The translations under genes were made by a program, and so were the position numbers. From Pseudomonas sp. MUP55 (lineage in GTDB: Bacteria; Pseudomonadota; Gammaproteobacteria; Pseudomonadales; Pseudomonadaceae), in contig NZ_CP138214.1 in assembly GCF_034043515.1 (NCBI RefSeq), forward strand, positions 4,154,001-4,218,000: a DNA stretch of 64,000 nt. Reading direction: 5' to 3'. Positions 17,889-26,484 of this stretch are shown in pieces. The first letter of the stretch is position 1, and the number at the start of each line of letters is the position of its first letter. The notes under the pieces were generated by a model, which was not told where the DNA came from, did not search any database, and saw only the letters and a program-made list of their open reading frames with translations.

Positions 17889-18698
17889 CTAGACGGGGAC
17901 CCCCTCGGCCTGCAGCTGCGCTTGCCTAGCCTGCGCATCCGCCAACCGATACAACTCGATATGCCCATCCCAGTGCTCGATCAAGGCCGTGCACGACTCC
18001 ACCCAATCGCCGCAGTTGAGGTAATCCACCTCACCCACCTTGCGGATCTCGGCATGGTGGATATGCCCGCACACCACCCCGTGCAACTCACGCTTGGTTA
18101 CCTCATGGGCGATGGCTTCTTCGAAATCGCTGATAAAACTCACGGCGGTTTTCACCTTGTGTTTCAAGTACGCCGACAGCGACCAATAACCGTAGCCATA
18201 GCGCGCTCGCCAGTGATTGAGCCAGCGGTTCAAGGTGAGGGTGAATTCGTAGGCCGAGTCGCCCAGGAAGGCGAGCCAGCGGTGATAGCGGGTGATTACG
18301 TCAAACTGGTCGCCATGAATCACCAGCAAATGGCGCCCGTCGGCGGTGACATGCACGGCCTCGTCCACCAGCTGGATATTGCCCAGGATCAGCTTGGAAT
18401 AGCGCCTCAGAAACTCGTCATGGTTACCGGTGACATAAATCACCTCCGTGCCGCGCTTGGCCATGGTCAGCAGGCGACGGATCACGTTGGTGTGGGCTTG
18501 CGGCCAATACATGCCGCCGCGCATTTTCCAGCCATCGATAATGTCGCCGACCAGATACACCTTGTCGGCATGGTAGCCCTTGAGAAAGTGCGACAAGTGC
18601 TCGGCCTGACAGTCCCGGGTGCCCAGGTGCACGTCGGAAATCCACAGGGTACGCACCCGTTGCTTGCGGCTGGGCTTGGCGAATTCGGCACGGGTCAT
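17889..18698 (-). CDS. UDP-2,3-diacylglucosamine diphosphatase-like metallophosphoesterase
   Basis: A 269-residue calcineurin-like phosphoesterase. The metal-binding blocks appear in order: DVHLG, GDIIDGW, GNHDE, HGDQFD, GHIHHAEI, then NCGDWV. The pattern is that of the LpxH-like branch that hydrolyses UDP-diacylglucosamine or related nucleotide sugars, but canonical LpxH is shorter (about 240 residues), so the substrate is uncertain. GAGGG lies 6 nt before the ATG at 18698; the longer upstream frame is dropped. The protein looks soluble or peripheral. Confidence 0.82.
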   Translation of the reverse strand: MTRAEFAKPSRKQRVRTLWISDVHLGTRDCQAEHLSHFLKGYHADKVYLVGDIIDGWKMRGGMYWPQAHTNVIRRLLTMAKRGTEVIYVTGNHDEFLRRYSKLILGNIQLVDEAVHVTADGRHLLVIHGDQFDVITRYHRWLAFLGDSAYEFTLTLNRWLNHWRARYGYGYWSLSAYLKHKVKTAVSFISDFEEAIAHEVTKRELHGVVCGHIHHAEIRKVGEVDYLNCGDWVESCTALIEHWDGHIELYRLADAQARQAQLQAEGVPV

Positions 18699-18839
18699 GG
18701 GTGTCCCTCGACGCTGTTTTCGCGAGCTTGCGCCCTGGCGATTAATAGTCGGTGACAGCCGCGCGTCAGTCTGATGACAGCGCACGCGTCGCCATGCGTT
18801 GTAGACTGCGATCCGTTACCCCCAGGCTCAAGGATCGCC

Positions 18840-19721
18840 ATGACTCCCCGCTCAGCCCTCGGCGCCCTGCATATCGGCGCATTGATGTTTGGTCTCACTG
18901 GCGTATTCGGCAAGCTGGCGGCCGCCTCCCCCGCCATCATCGTCTTTGGGCGCGCTGCGTTTGCGGTGATTGCCCTGGCGGCGTTTGCCCGCTTTGCCAG
19001 CCATGCGCCATGGAAGCGGCTCGAGTGGCGTGACTGGCGCCGCTTGCTCGTCAGCGGTGTGCTGCTGGCGGCGCATTGGGTGACTTTCTTTATTGCGGTA
19101 AAAGTGGCCGGCGTGGCGGTCGCGACCTTGGGGTTTACCGCCTTTCCAGCGTTTACGGTGATCCTCGAAGGGCTGATTTTCCGCGAGCGCATTCGCGCCA
19201 ATGAAGTGCTACTGGTGGCGTTGGTCACCGTAGGGCTGGTGCTGGTCACCCCGGACTTCAACCTGGCCAGCGAAGCCACCGGTGGCCTGTTATGGGGGAT
19301 TGCGTCCGGGCTGCTGTTCTCCCTGTTGTCGCTGAATAACCGCGCCAGCTCCGGGCGAATTCCCGCCGTACAGGCCGCGCTGTGCCAGAACCTGGTGGTT
19401 GCGGCCTGCCTGTTGCCCGTGGCCGCGCCGGGCCTGGCCGATGTGCGCGCGCTGGACTGGCTGTGGATCGGCCTGCTCGGGGTGTTCTGTACCGGCCTGG
19501 CCCATAGCCTGTTTGTCGCCAGCCTCGCAGTGATCAAGGCGCGCACCGCGTCAGTGGTGTTCGCCATGGAACCGGTCTATGGCATCACGGTGGCCTGGCT
19601 GCTGTTTGCCGAAACCCCGACCTTGCGCATGCTGCTGGGCGGCGCGCTGATCATCGTCGCCATCGTGCTGTCCGGTCTGATGGGCGGCGCCAGCCAGGCC
19701 AAGCAGCCGGCGGCGGCCTGA
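18840..19721 (+). CDS. EamA/DMT-family transporter
   Basis: A 293-residue inner-membrane protein with about ten hydrophobic segments in two repeated halves, the EamA (RhaT/DMT) architecture. The second repeat contains the typical VVFAMEPVYGITVAWLLFAETPTLRMLLGGALIIVAIV. Members export metabolites or amino acids; the substrate cannot be read from sequence. AAGGA lies 5 nt before the ATG at 18840, so the 22-codon upstream extension is omitted. Confidence 0.87.
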   Translation: MTPRSALGALHIGALMFGLTGVFGKLAAASPAIIVFGRAAFAVIALAAFARFASHAPWKRLEWRDWRRLLVSGVLLAAHWVTFFIAVKVAGVAVATLGFTAFPAFTVILEGLIFRERIRANEVLLVALVTVGLVLVTPDFNLASEATGGLLWGIASGLLFSLLSLNNRASSGRIPAVQAALCQNLVVAACLLPVAAPGLADVRALDWLWIGLLGVFCTGLAHSLFVASLAVIKARTASVVFAMEPVYGITVAWLLFAETPTLRMLLGGALIIVAIVLSGLMGGASQAKQPAAA

Positions 19722-19723
19722 CT

Positions 19724-20011
19724 TCACTGGGCGCGGTCGTTGTGCCCCAGGTCGCGCTGCGGATCGATCTGATCACGCACGCGCTGCTTGAGCACCTTGG
19801 CCTCCGGGAAGCCACCATCGGCCTTGCGCTCCCAGATCTGCACATCGTCGCAGGTGATGCGAAACGCGCCGCCGGTTGATGGTGCCAGGGACACTTTCCC
19901 CAGATCGTCGGCAAACGTACTCAACAGCTCCTGTGCCAGCCACGCAGCACGCAACAGCCACTGACACTGGGTGCAATAGGTGATCACGATCTCGGGTTTA
20001 TGTGCGGACAT
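19724..20011 (-). CDS. SelT/SelW/SelH-family (Rdx) protein
   Basis: A 95-residue thioredoxin-like protein with CxxC near the start (ITYCTQCQW), the hallmark of the bacterial Rdx/SelW-like family, and a C-terminal WERKADGGFPEAKVLKQRVRD motif typical of it. Selenocysteine is replaced by cysteine. A redox role is assumed from the family; no substrate is known. It ends 2 nt from the convergent EamA gene. The long upstream open frame has no ribosome site or family similarity. Confidence 0.85.
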   Translation of the reverse strand: MSAHKPEIVITYCTQCQWLLRAAWLAQELLSTFADDLGKVSLAPSTGGAFRITCDDVQIWERKADGGFPEAKVLKQRVRDQIDPQRDLGHNDRAQ

Positions 20012-20093
20012 AAGGTGAAAGGCTCCTGCGTGACGGCTTCGTTGGATCGAGTGGCTATAATACCGGCCTTTATCGACCAGCCTCGAGAAACTC

Positions 20094-22286
20094 ATGATGC
20101 GCCGCCTGCTGTCCTGCCTGTTCCTCTGCCTGCTGCCCCTGCTCGCCGATGCCGCCGAAAGCCCGCGGCCTAAAATTGGCCTGGTGTTGTCTGGGGGCGC
20201 CGCACGTGGCCTGGCGCATATTGGTGTGCTCAAGGCGCTGGAAGAACAAGGCATCCAGGTCGACGCGATTGCGGGCACCAGCATGGGCGCGGTGATCGGC
20301 GGGTTGTACGCCTCGGGCTACAAGATCGATGAGCTGGAAAAACTCGCGCTCAATATCGACTGGCAACAGGCCTTGTCCGACGCCCCGCCTCGGGAAGACG
20401 TGCCGTTCAGGCGCAAGCAGGATGACCGCGACTTCCTGGTCAAACAGAAACTGAGCTTTCGCGACGACGGCAGCCTCGGCCTGCCGCTGGGCGTGATCCA
20501 GGGCCAGAACCTGGCGTTGCTGCTGGAAAGCATGTTCGCCCACAGCAGCAATACGCGTAATTTCGACAAGCTGCCGATTCCATTCCGGGCCGTGGCCACC
20601 GACATCACCACCGGCGAAAAAGTCGTGTTCAGCAAGGGCCACCTGCCCCAGGTGATACGCGCCAGCATGTCGATCCCGGCGGTATTCGCTCCGGTGGAGC
20701 TGGACGGGCGCCTGCTGGTGGACGGCGGCATGACCGACAACATCCCGCTGGACCTGGCACGAGAAATGGGCGTGGACATCGCCATCGTGGTGGACATCGG
20801 CACGCCGCTACGCTCACGCAAGCAATTGGCGACGGTGGTTGATGTGCTTAACCAGTCCATCACCTTGATGACGCGGCGTAACTCCGAGGAGCAACTCAAG
20901 GCCTTGCACCCCAAGGACGTGTTGATCCAACCGCCCCTGGCGGCCTACGGCGTGACGGATTTCGGACGCGCCAAGGACATGATCGATGCCGGCTACCGCG
21001 CCACGCGTGCCCTCGACCTGCGCCTGGCGCACTTGCGCCCCGCCGAACCGGTAGACCCGCAACTGACCGCCGCCCGCACGCCAGGCGAGCGCACCCCGGT
21101 CATTACCGCCATCGAGGTGGAAAACGACTCCAAAGTCAGCGACGACGTGATCCGCTACTACATCCGCCAGGAGTTGGGCGAACCGCTCAACCTCGGCCGC
21201 CTGCAATCGGACATGGGCACGCTGTACGGCCTCGACTATTTCGAGCAGGTGCAATACCGCGTGGTGAAAAAGGCCAAGAACAACACTCTGGTCATCAGTG
21301 CGCGAGGCAAACGCAGCGGCACCGACTACCTGCGCCTGGGCTTGAACCTGTCGGATGACATGCGCGGCGACAGCGCCTTCAACCTGGGCGCCAGCTATCG
21401 GGTGAACGGTATCAACCGCCTCGGCGCCGAATGGCTGACGCGGGTACAGATCGGCGATCGCCAGGAGCTGTACAGCGAGTTCTACCAACCCATGGATACG
21501 GGCTCGCGCTACTTTGTCGCGCCCTATATCAGCGCTCAGGCGCAGAACGTCGAGCTCATCCTGGACAACGACCCCATCTCGGAATATCGGCTGGAGCGCT
21601 ACGGTTTCGGCTTGAACGTCGGACGGCAAATCGGCAACAGCGGCGAAATCCGCTTCGGCGTGGGTGAAGCCTGGGGCAAGGCGGACGTGCGCATTGGCGA
21701 TCGCGACCTGCCGAGCGTGAGCTTCAGCGAGGGCTTCTATGAGCTGAAATACTCGTTCGATTCTTTCGACAACGTGTATTTCCCGCACACCGGCGAAGAC
21801 ATCGCCCTGGCCTTCCGTGAGTTCGAACCGGGGCTGGGTTCTGACCAGCGCTACCGCCAATGGGAATTCAAGCTGGACAAAGCCATGAGCCGCGGCCCCG
21901 ACACCCTGATCCTGGGCGGACGCTACGGCCGCACCCTGGATAAATCCGATGTGGTGATCTCCAGCTTCCTGCTGGGTGGCGCGCGACAATTGTCGGGCTT
22001 TCGCGAAGATGCGATCTCGGGCCAGAACGTCAGCCTGATGCGCGCCGTGTACTACCGCCGCCTCACACCACGCTCCTACCTGCCGCTGGATTTCCCCTTA
22101 TACCTGGGCGCCTCGGTGGAGCGCGGCCGGGCATGGAACAACGACAATCAGTTCGACAGCGGGTATATCAACGCGGCGAGTATTTTCCTCGGCTTTGATA
22201 CGCCACTGGGCCCGCTGAATTTCAGCTATGGATTCAATGATGACAACCAGAAGGCGGTGTACCTGAACCTGGGCCAGACCTTCTGA
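20094..22286 (+). CDS. plpD: Patatin-like phospholipase with beta-barrel, type Vd autotransporter
   Basis: A 730-residue outer-membrane protein. Signal peptide (1-21), then a patatin lipase domain (about 25-235) with oxyanion SGGAARG, nucleophile Ser63 in GTSMG and catalytic Asp210 in VDGG; then a POTRA domain (about 320-400, VENDSKVSDDVIRYYIRQELG) and a 16-strand BamA-like barrel (about 400-730) ending NLGQTF with terminal Phe. This order matches P. aeruginosa PlpD, which secretes its own lipase domain. The first of two adjacent ATGs is used; the second is equally possible. Confidence 0.94.
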   Translation: MMRRLLSCLFLCLLPLLADAAESPRPKIGLVLSGGAARGLAHIGVLKALEEQGIQVDAIAGTSMGAVIGGLYASGYKIDELEKLALNIDWQQALSDAPPREDVPFRRKQDDRDFLVKQKLSFRDDGSLGLPLGVIQGQNLALLLESMFAHSSNTRNFDKLPIPFRAVATDITTGEKVVFSKGHLPQVIRASMSIPAVFAPVELDGRLLVDGGMTDNIPLDLAREMGVDIAIVVDIGTPLRSRKQLATVVDVLNQSITLMTRRNSEEQLKALHPKDVLIQPPLAAYGVTDFGRAKDMIDAGYRATRALDLRLAHLRPAEPVDPQLTAARTPGERTPVITAIEVENDSKVSDDVIRYYIRQELGEPLNLGRLQSDMGTLYGLDYFEQVQYRVVKKAKNNTLVISARGKRSGTDYLRLGLNLSDDMRGDSAFNLGASYRVNGINRLGAEWLTRVQIGDRQELYSEFYQPMDTGSRYFVAPYISAQAQNVELILDNDPISEYRLERYGFGLNVGRQIGNSGEIRFGVGEAWGKADVRIGDRDLPSVSFSEGFYELKYSFDSFDNVYFPHTGEDIALAFREFEPGLGSDQRYRQWEFKLDKAMSRGPDTLILGGRYGRTLDKSDVVISSFLLGGARQLSGFREDAISGQNVSLMRAVYYRRLTPRSYLPLDFPLYLGASVERGRAWNNDNQFDSGYINAASIFLGFDTPLGPLNFSYGFNDDNQKAVYLNLGQTF

Positions 22287-22302
22287 CACAACACAAAACA
22301 AA

Positions 22303-22391
22303 TGTGGGAGGGGGCTTGCCCCCGATGGCGGTGGTTCAGTTGGAGCATTTTTGACTGATACACCGCTATCGGGGGCAAGCCCCCTCCCACC
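22303..22391. repeat. REP doublet between convergent plpD and the marR-type gene
   Basis: TGTGGGAGGGGGCTTGCCCC followed by CGATGGCGGTG, and the inverse CACCGCTATCGGGGGCAAG followed by CCCCCTCCCAC, enclose a 27-nt spacer. It begins 17 nt after plpD. Confidence 0.93.
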
Positions 22392-22415
22392 TTTTGATCT
22401 TCAATGGACCTGGAA

Positions 22416-22850
22416 TCAGGACTTTTCCAGATTCGCCAAAATATGCCCGTGCACGCGCATGCACACCCGCAGATCCTCTTCGTCCACGCCCACGAACAGT
22501 TCGTGACGCAACGCCGTGGCGATGGTCTCGATCTGGTCAATAAGAGGCCTGGCGCTGTCACACAGCAGGATACGTTTGGCACGGCGGTCTTCCACTACCG
22601 CCTGGCGTTGCACCAGGCCCTGGCCTTCCAGGCTGTCGAGCAGACGCGCCAGGGTCGGCCCTTCTACCCCGACACTCTGTGCCAGTTCACGTTGCGTAGG
22701 TGCTTCGGTAAAACGGGCCAGGTGCAACAGCACCAGCCACCGCGCCTGGGACAACCCCAGCCCCGCCAAACGGCGGTCCAGCTCGGCGCGCCAACCACGG
22801 GACATCTGCGCCAACTGCATGCCAAAGCGGTGTTGATCGGTTAACGGCAT
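22416..22850 (-). CDS. MarR-family transcriptional regulator (SlyA-like)
   Basis: A 144-residue winged-helix regulator. The DNA-binding core is LGLSQARWLVLLHLARFTEAPTQRELAQSVGVEGPTLARLLDSLEGQGLVQRQAVVEDRRAKRILL, with the DRR wing motif. Flanking helices mediate dimerisation. No obvious target is adjacent (plpD is convergent, recQ is downstream with its own start). TGAG lies 6 nt before the ATG. An 11-bp inverted repeat (22887-22897) just upstream may be its own operator. Confidence 0.9.
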   Translation of the reverse strand: MPLTDQHRFGMQLAQMSRGWRAELDRRLAGLGLSQARWLVLLHLARFTEAPTQRELAQSVGVEGPTLARLLDSLEGQGLVQRQAVVEDRRAKRILLCDSARPLIDQIETIATALRHELFVGVDEEDLRVCMRVHGHILANLEKS

Positions 22851-22886
22851 AAAAAACTCATGTTTTAGACTGAAAATAAAGTGTGG

Positions 22887-22897
22887 CTAATTATTAG
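22887..22897. promoter_or_regulatory. Candidate autoregulatory operator of the MarR gene
   Basis: CTAAT-T-ATTAG is a perfect 5-bp inverted repeat with a 1-bp centre, 37 bp before the regulator's ATG. AT-rich palindromes of this kind are typical MarR sites. Its short length makes chance possible. Confidence 0.3.
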
Positions 22898-22971
22898 TCA
22901 GCTAAGCATGAGCCCTGCCCGTAGGCAAGGCCCGGCATGGACTGATTCGTTACATTGTCGTAATTGGCACA

Positions 22972-25098
22972 CTAAATCTCGAATTCAGACTGCAAAGCGG
23001 CACGAACGCAGTACAAGACGCCCTCGGGAACACGCCCGGTAAACAGTGGCGCGATCTCCGCGACAGGTGGCAATTCGCCTTCCCCGTCGAGAAAAGCGTC
23101 CTGGATCTCGCCGAGCAGATCCTCAGGCAAATCAAGGGCCTGCTCCAACGACAACTGCTGCTTGCCGATGGCTTCGGCGAGCAACGTGTAGACGTTCTTT
23201 TCCGAGCACTGCAGCTGGCCGGCGATCTGCAGCGGGGTCATGCCGGCACGGGCCAGGCTGATCAGTTCGTGGCGAATATCGGCGACTTCCCTGGGCGCTT
23301 CGGCCTGGCCACCGAGCACTTCGAGGAAGGCCTGGCCATAACGCTCCAGCTTGCGCGCCCCCACGCCGCTGACCCTGGCCATCTCGGCCATGGTGGTGGG
23401 TTGCTCGCGAAGCATCTCCAGCAAGGTCGAGTCGGGAAAGATGACGTAGGGCGGCACACTGTGTTCCTGCGCCAGGTTGCGGCGCAGGGTACGCAAGGCT
23501 TCCCACTGTTCGCGCTCCTCGCCACGCACCAGCTGGCTGGCCTGGCTGGTGCTGCTCTTGGCGGTGGTCTGCGGTTTGAGGTCGCGGCGCAGCTCCAGGC
23601 TGACTTCGCCCTTGAGCAAGGGCCGGCAGCTGTCGTTCAGACGCAGGCCGCCGAAGCCTTCGATATCGATGTCCACCAGCCCGCGCGCGACCATCTGGCG
23701 GAACAGTGAACGCCATTCGCCCTCGGCGCGGGCCTTGCCGACGCCGTAGACGGAGAGTTTTTCGTGGCCGAAGCTGCGGACTTTTTCGTTGTCCTTGCCC
23801 AGCAGCACATCCACCAGATGGCCCACGCCATAGCGCTGACCGGTGCGGTAGATCGTCGACAACGCCTGACGCGCCGGCTCGGTAGCGTCCCAGGTCTGCA
23901 CGCCGTCGGTGCAGTTATCGCAATGACCGCACGGTTGCGGCATGTCTTCATCGAAATACGCCAGCAGCGTCTGGCGACGGCAGCGGGTCTCTTCACACAG
24001 CGAGAGCATGGCGTCGAGTTTGTGCTGCTCCAGACGCTTGTGGCGCTCGTCGCCTTCGGAGTTCTGCAGCATCTGCTTGAGCATCACCACGTCTTGCAGG
24101 CCGTAGACCATCCACGCATCCGCCGGCAGGCCGTCACGACCGGCGCGGCCGGTTTCCTGGTAATAGGCCTCGAGGGACTTGGGCAGGTCCATGTGCGCCA
24201 CGAAGCGCACGTTGGATTTGTCGATGCCCATGCCGAAGGCGATGGTCGCCACCATGATCAGGCCTTCCTCGTTGAGGAAGCGCTTCTGATGGGCCGAGCG
24301 TGTTTCGTTGGGCAAACCGGCGTGATAAGGCAGCGCCGGGTAACCCTGCTCACAGAGGAACGCGGCAACTTCATCGACCTTCTTGCGTGACAGGCAATAG
24401 ACGATACCCGCATCGCTGCGGCGCTCGGACAGGAACGCCAGCAACTGCTTGCGCGGCTGTTCCTTGGGCACGATGCGGTAGAAGATATTCGGTCGGTCAA
24501 AGCTCGACAGGAAACGCTCGGCATTCTGCAAGTGCAGACGCTCGACGATTTCCTCGCGGGTCCGCTTGTCGGCGGTGGCGGTCAGGGCAATACGCGGCAC
24601 GTCGGGAAACAGCTCCGCCAGTTGACCGAGTTGCAGGTATTCGCGGCGGAAATCGTGGCCCCACTGAGACACACAGTGAGCTTCGTCGATGGCGAAGAGG
24701 GCAATTTCCAGGCTCTGCAGGAACGCCAGCATACGTGGCTGCACCAGCCTTTCCGGCGCCAGGTAGAGCATCTTCACTTCGCCGCGCTTGATCCGCGCCG
24801 CCAGGTCGCGCTGCTGCTCGGCGCTGAGGGTGGAATTCAGGGAAGCGGCAGCGACGCCGAGCTCTTCCAGGGTGGCGACCTGATCGTCCATCAATGCGAT
24901 CAGCGGCGACACCACCACGGCCAGGCCATTGCGCAACAGCGCCGGCACCTGGAAGCACAACGACTTGCCGCCACCGGTAGGCATCAGGACCAGGGCATCG
25001 CCGCCACTGGCCACGCGCTCAATGATCGCACCCTGGCGGCCACGAAAACTGTCGTAGCCGAAGATGTCCTTGAGGACGCGTTGAGCCTGCTCGAGCAT
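22972..25098 (-). CDS. recQ: ATP-dependent DNA helicase RecQ
   Basis: A 708-residue RecQ. Helicase domains (1-330) with Walker [11 protein letters not shown] and the DEAH box [16 protein letters not shown]; zinc-binding RQC region with [24 protein letters not shown]; then winged helix and HRDC (about 525-600). The C-terminus is about 100 residues longer than E. coli RecQ and ends in a helical segment seen in other Pseudomonas RecQ. It unwinds DNA in recombination and fork repair. GGAG lies 6 nt before the ATG at 25098. Confidence 0.96.
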   Translation of the reverse strand: MLEQAQRVLKDIFGYDSFRGRQGAIIERVASGGDALVLMPTGGGKSLCFQVPALLRNGLAVVVSPLIALMDDQVATLEELGVAAASLNSTLSAEQQRDLAARIKRGEVKMLYLAPERLVQPRMLAFLQSLEIALFAIDEAHCVSQWGHDFRREYLQLGQLAELFPDVPRIALTATADKRTREEIVERLHLQNAERFLSSFDRPNIFYRIVPKEQPRKQLLAFLSERRSDAGIVYCLSRKKVDEVAAFLCEQGYPALPYHAGLPNETRSAHQKRFLNEEGLIMVATIAFGMGIDKSNVRFVAHMDLPKSLEAYYQETGRAGRDGLPADAWMVYGLQDVVMLKQMLQNSEGDERHKRLEQHKLDAMLSLCEETRCRRQTLLAYFDEDMPQPCGHCDNCTDGVQTWDATEPARQALSTIYRTGQRYGVGHLVDVLLGKDNEKVRSFGHEKLSVYGVGKARAEGEWRSLFRQMVARGLVDIDIEGFGGLRLNDSCRPLLKGEVSLELRRDLKPQTTAKSSTSQASQLVRGEEREQWEALRTLRRNLAQEHSVPPYVIFPDSTLLEMLREQPTTMAEMARVSGVGARKLERYGQAFLEVLGGQAEAPREVADIRHELISLARAGMTPLQIAGQLQCSEKNVYTLLAEAIGKQQLSLEQALDLPEDLLGEIQDAFLDGEGELPPVAEIAPLFTGRVPEGVLYCVRAALQSEFEI

Positions 25099-25375
25099 GT
25101 AAAACTCCAAAATGGTGCTGAAATCCCTCTGTACAGGCTGGCCGAAAAAAACCGCTTTCATGGAAAATAATCCGTAAGCGAAGTTTTCCCGGATTGCTGC
25201 ATGGCCTGCAGGGGCATCACAAAACGCGGCAGTATACCCGAGCGTTCACCGGCAAAGGGCGCGACTGACGAATAGACCGCCGCCGTCTAAAACCTTGCAA
25301 AAATGCACTGCGGCTGGCCTGGGCGCTCAAGAAAGCCTAGAATTCAGCATCGTTTATTCCCAAGGTAGTCCTTCA

Positions 25376-25963
25376 ATGTCCTTCGCTGAGCAACTAACCC
25401 GCCTGCAAGCCTTCCTCGACGCCGATGAGCTGCATGACGAGGCGCTGGACTACGTGGCCGCCCACGGCTACCTGACCGCGCTGTCGATCTGCTCCGAAGA
25501 GGTGCCCGAGCGTGAATGGATCGATGCGCTGTTCGCTGAAGAGCCTCACTACGCCGACGCCGCTCAGCGCGAAGAAATCGAAGCCACCCTGCTGGCCCTC
25601 AAGGCCCACATCGGTCGCCAACTGGCCTCCGACGAGGAATTCGAGCTGCCTTGCGAGCTGGACCTGGGCGAAGATCCGGACGATTCCGACCTGCGCGGCT
25701 GGTGCATCGGCTTCATGGAAGGCGTGTTCCTGCGCGAAGCCGCCTGGTTCGAAACCGCCGAAGAAGAAGTCAGCGAAATGCTGCTGCCGATCATGGTCGG
25801 TTCAGGCCTGTTCGACGACCAGCCGGAGTTTTCCGATATCGCCGCCGACGCCAACCTGATGGACGATATGATCGTGCAGATCCCCGAAGCCCTCACCGCG
25901 CTGTACCTGCTGTGCAACGCGCCTGACGAGAAACCGGCGATCCTCAAGCCACGCCACCACTGA
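25376..25963 (+). CDS. YecA/UPF0149 family protein
   Basis: A 195-residue acidic, helical protein of the YecA/YgfB (UPF0149) family. The signature DLRGWCIGFMEGVFLREAAWF is present. There is no C-terminal SEC-C zinc motif, so it is the short YgfB-like form. Cellular role is poorly defined. It is the first of three co-directional genes (YecA, DUF454, sensor kinase); AAGG lies upstream of the ATG. Confidence 0.87.
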   Translation: MSFAEQLTRLQAFLDADELHDEALDYVAAHGYLTALSICSEEVPEREWIDALFAEEPHYADAAQREEIEATLLALKAHIGRQLASDEEFELPCELDLGEDPDDSDLRGWCIGFMEGVFLREAAWFETAEEEVSEMLLPIMVGSGLFDDQPEFSDIAADANLMDDMIVQIPEALTALYLLCNAPDEKPAILKPRHH

Positions 25964-25983
25964 GTCGCTTGCCCGTGGACCCC

Positions 25984-26367
25984 ATGGGCACCCGCTCGCC
26001 ACTCCTGCGTTACGCGCTGCTGGCCGTCGGCTGGCTGAGCGTAGCGCTGGGGGTTATCGGCATTTTCCTGCCGGTATTGCCGACTACACCCTTTCTCCTG
26101 CTGGCGGCTGCCTGCTTCGCGCGAAGCTCCCCGCGCTTCTACCACTGGCTGGTGGAACATCCGCGCCTGGGCCCCTGGATCCGCGACTACCTGGACGGTA
26201 ATGGCATCCCGCTCAAAGGCAAGGTCTACGCCATCGGCTTGATGTGGCTGAGCATCGCACTCTCCTGCTACCTGGTGCCGCTGCCCTGGGCACGAGGCTT
26301 CATGCTGACCAGCGCCATACTGGTAACCATCTACATCCTGCGCCAGAAAACCCTTCCGCCTCGCTGA
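25984..26367 (+). CDS. YbaN-family (DUF454) inner-membrane protein
   Basis: About 127 residues with an N-terminal membrane hairpin (ALLAVGWLSVALGVIGIFLPVLPTTPFLLLAAACFARSSPRF, the family core) and a C-terminal pair of hydrophobic segments. The PVLPTTPF motif defines DUF454. Function unknown. The frame also offers TTG (25969) and GTG (25975) starts, and no clear ribosome site separates them; the ATG at 25984 is the conservative choice. It lies 20 nt after the YecA gene. Confidence 0.82.
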   Translation: MGTRSPLLRYALLAVGWLSVALGVIGIFLPVLPTTPFLLLAAACFARSSPRFYHWLVEHPRLGPWIRDYLDGNGIPLKGKVYAIGLMWLSIALSCYLVPLPWARGFMLTSAILVTIYILRQKTLPPR

Positions 26368-26484
26368 GCACGCCTGCGACATTCGCCCTCACGCGACCTT
26401 GGTCGACACTGACTAACCCCAAGCATCATGCGAGACTGTCCAACCGGGCCCGGAATGCCCGGTGTTCTTATGCTCGGAGTTACC

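Noticed and set aside
20814..21989. 391-codon minus-strand open frame inside plpD
   Set aside because: Antisense to conserved POTRA/barrel coding sequence; composition typical of reverse-frame shadows.
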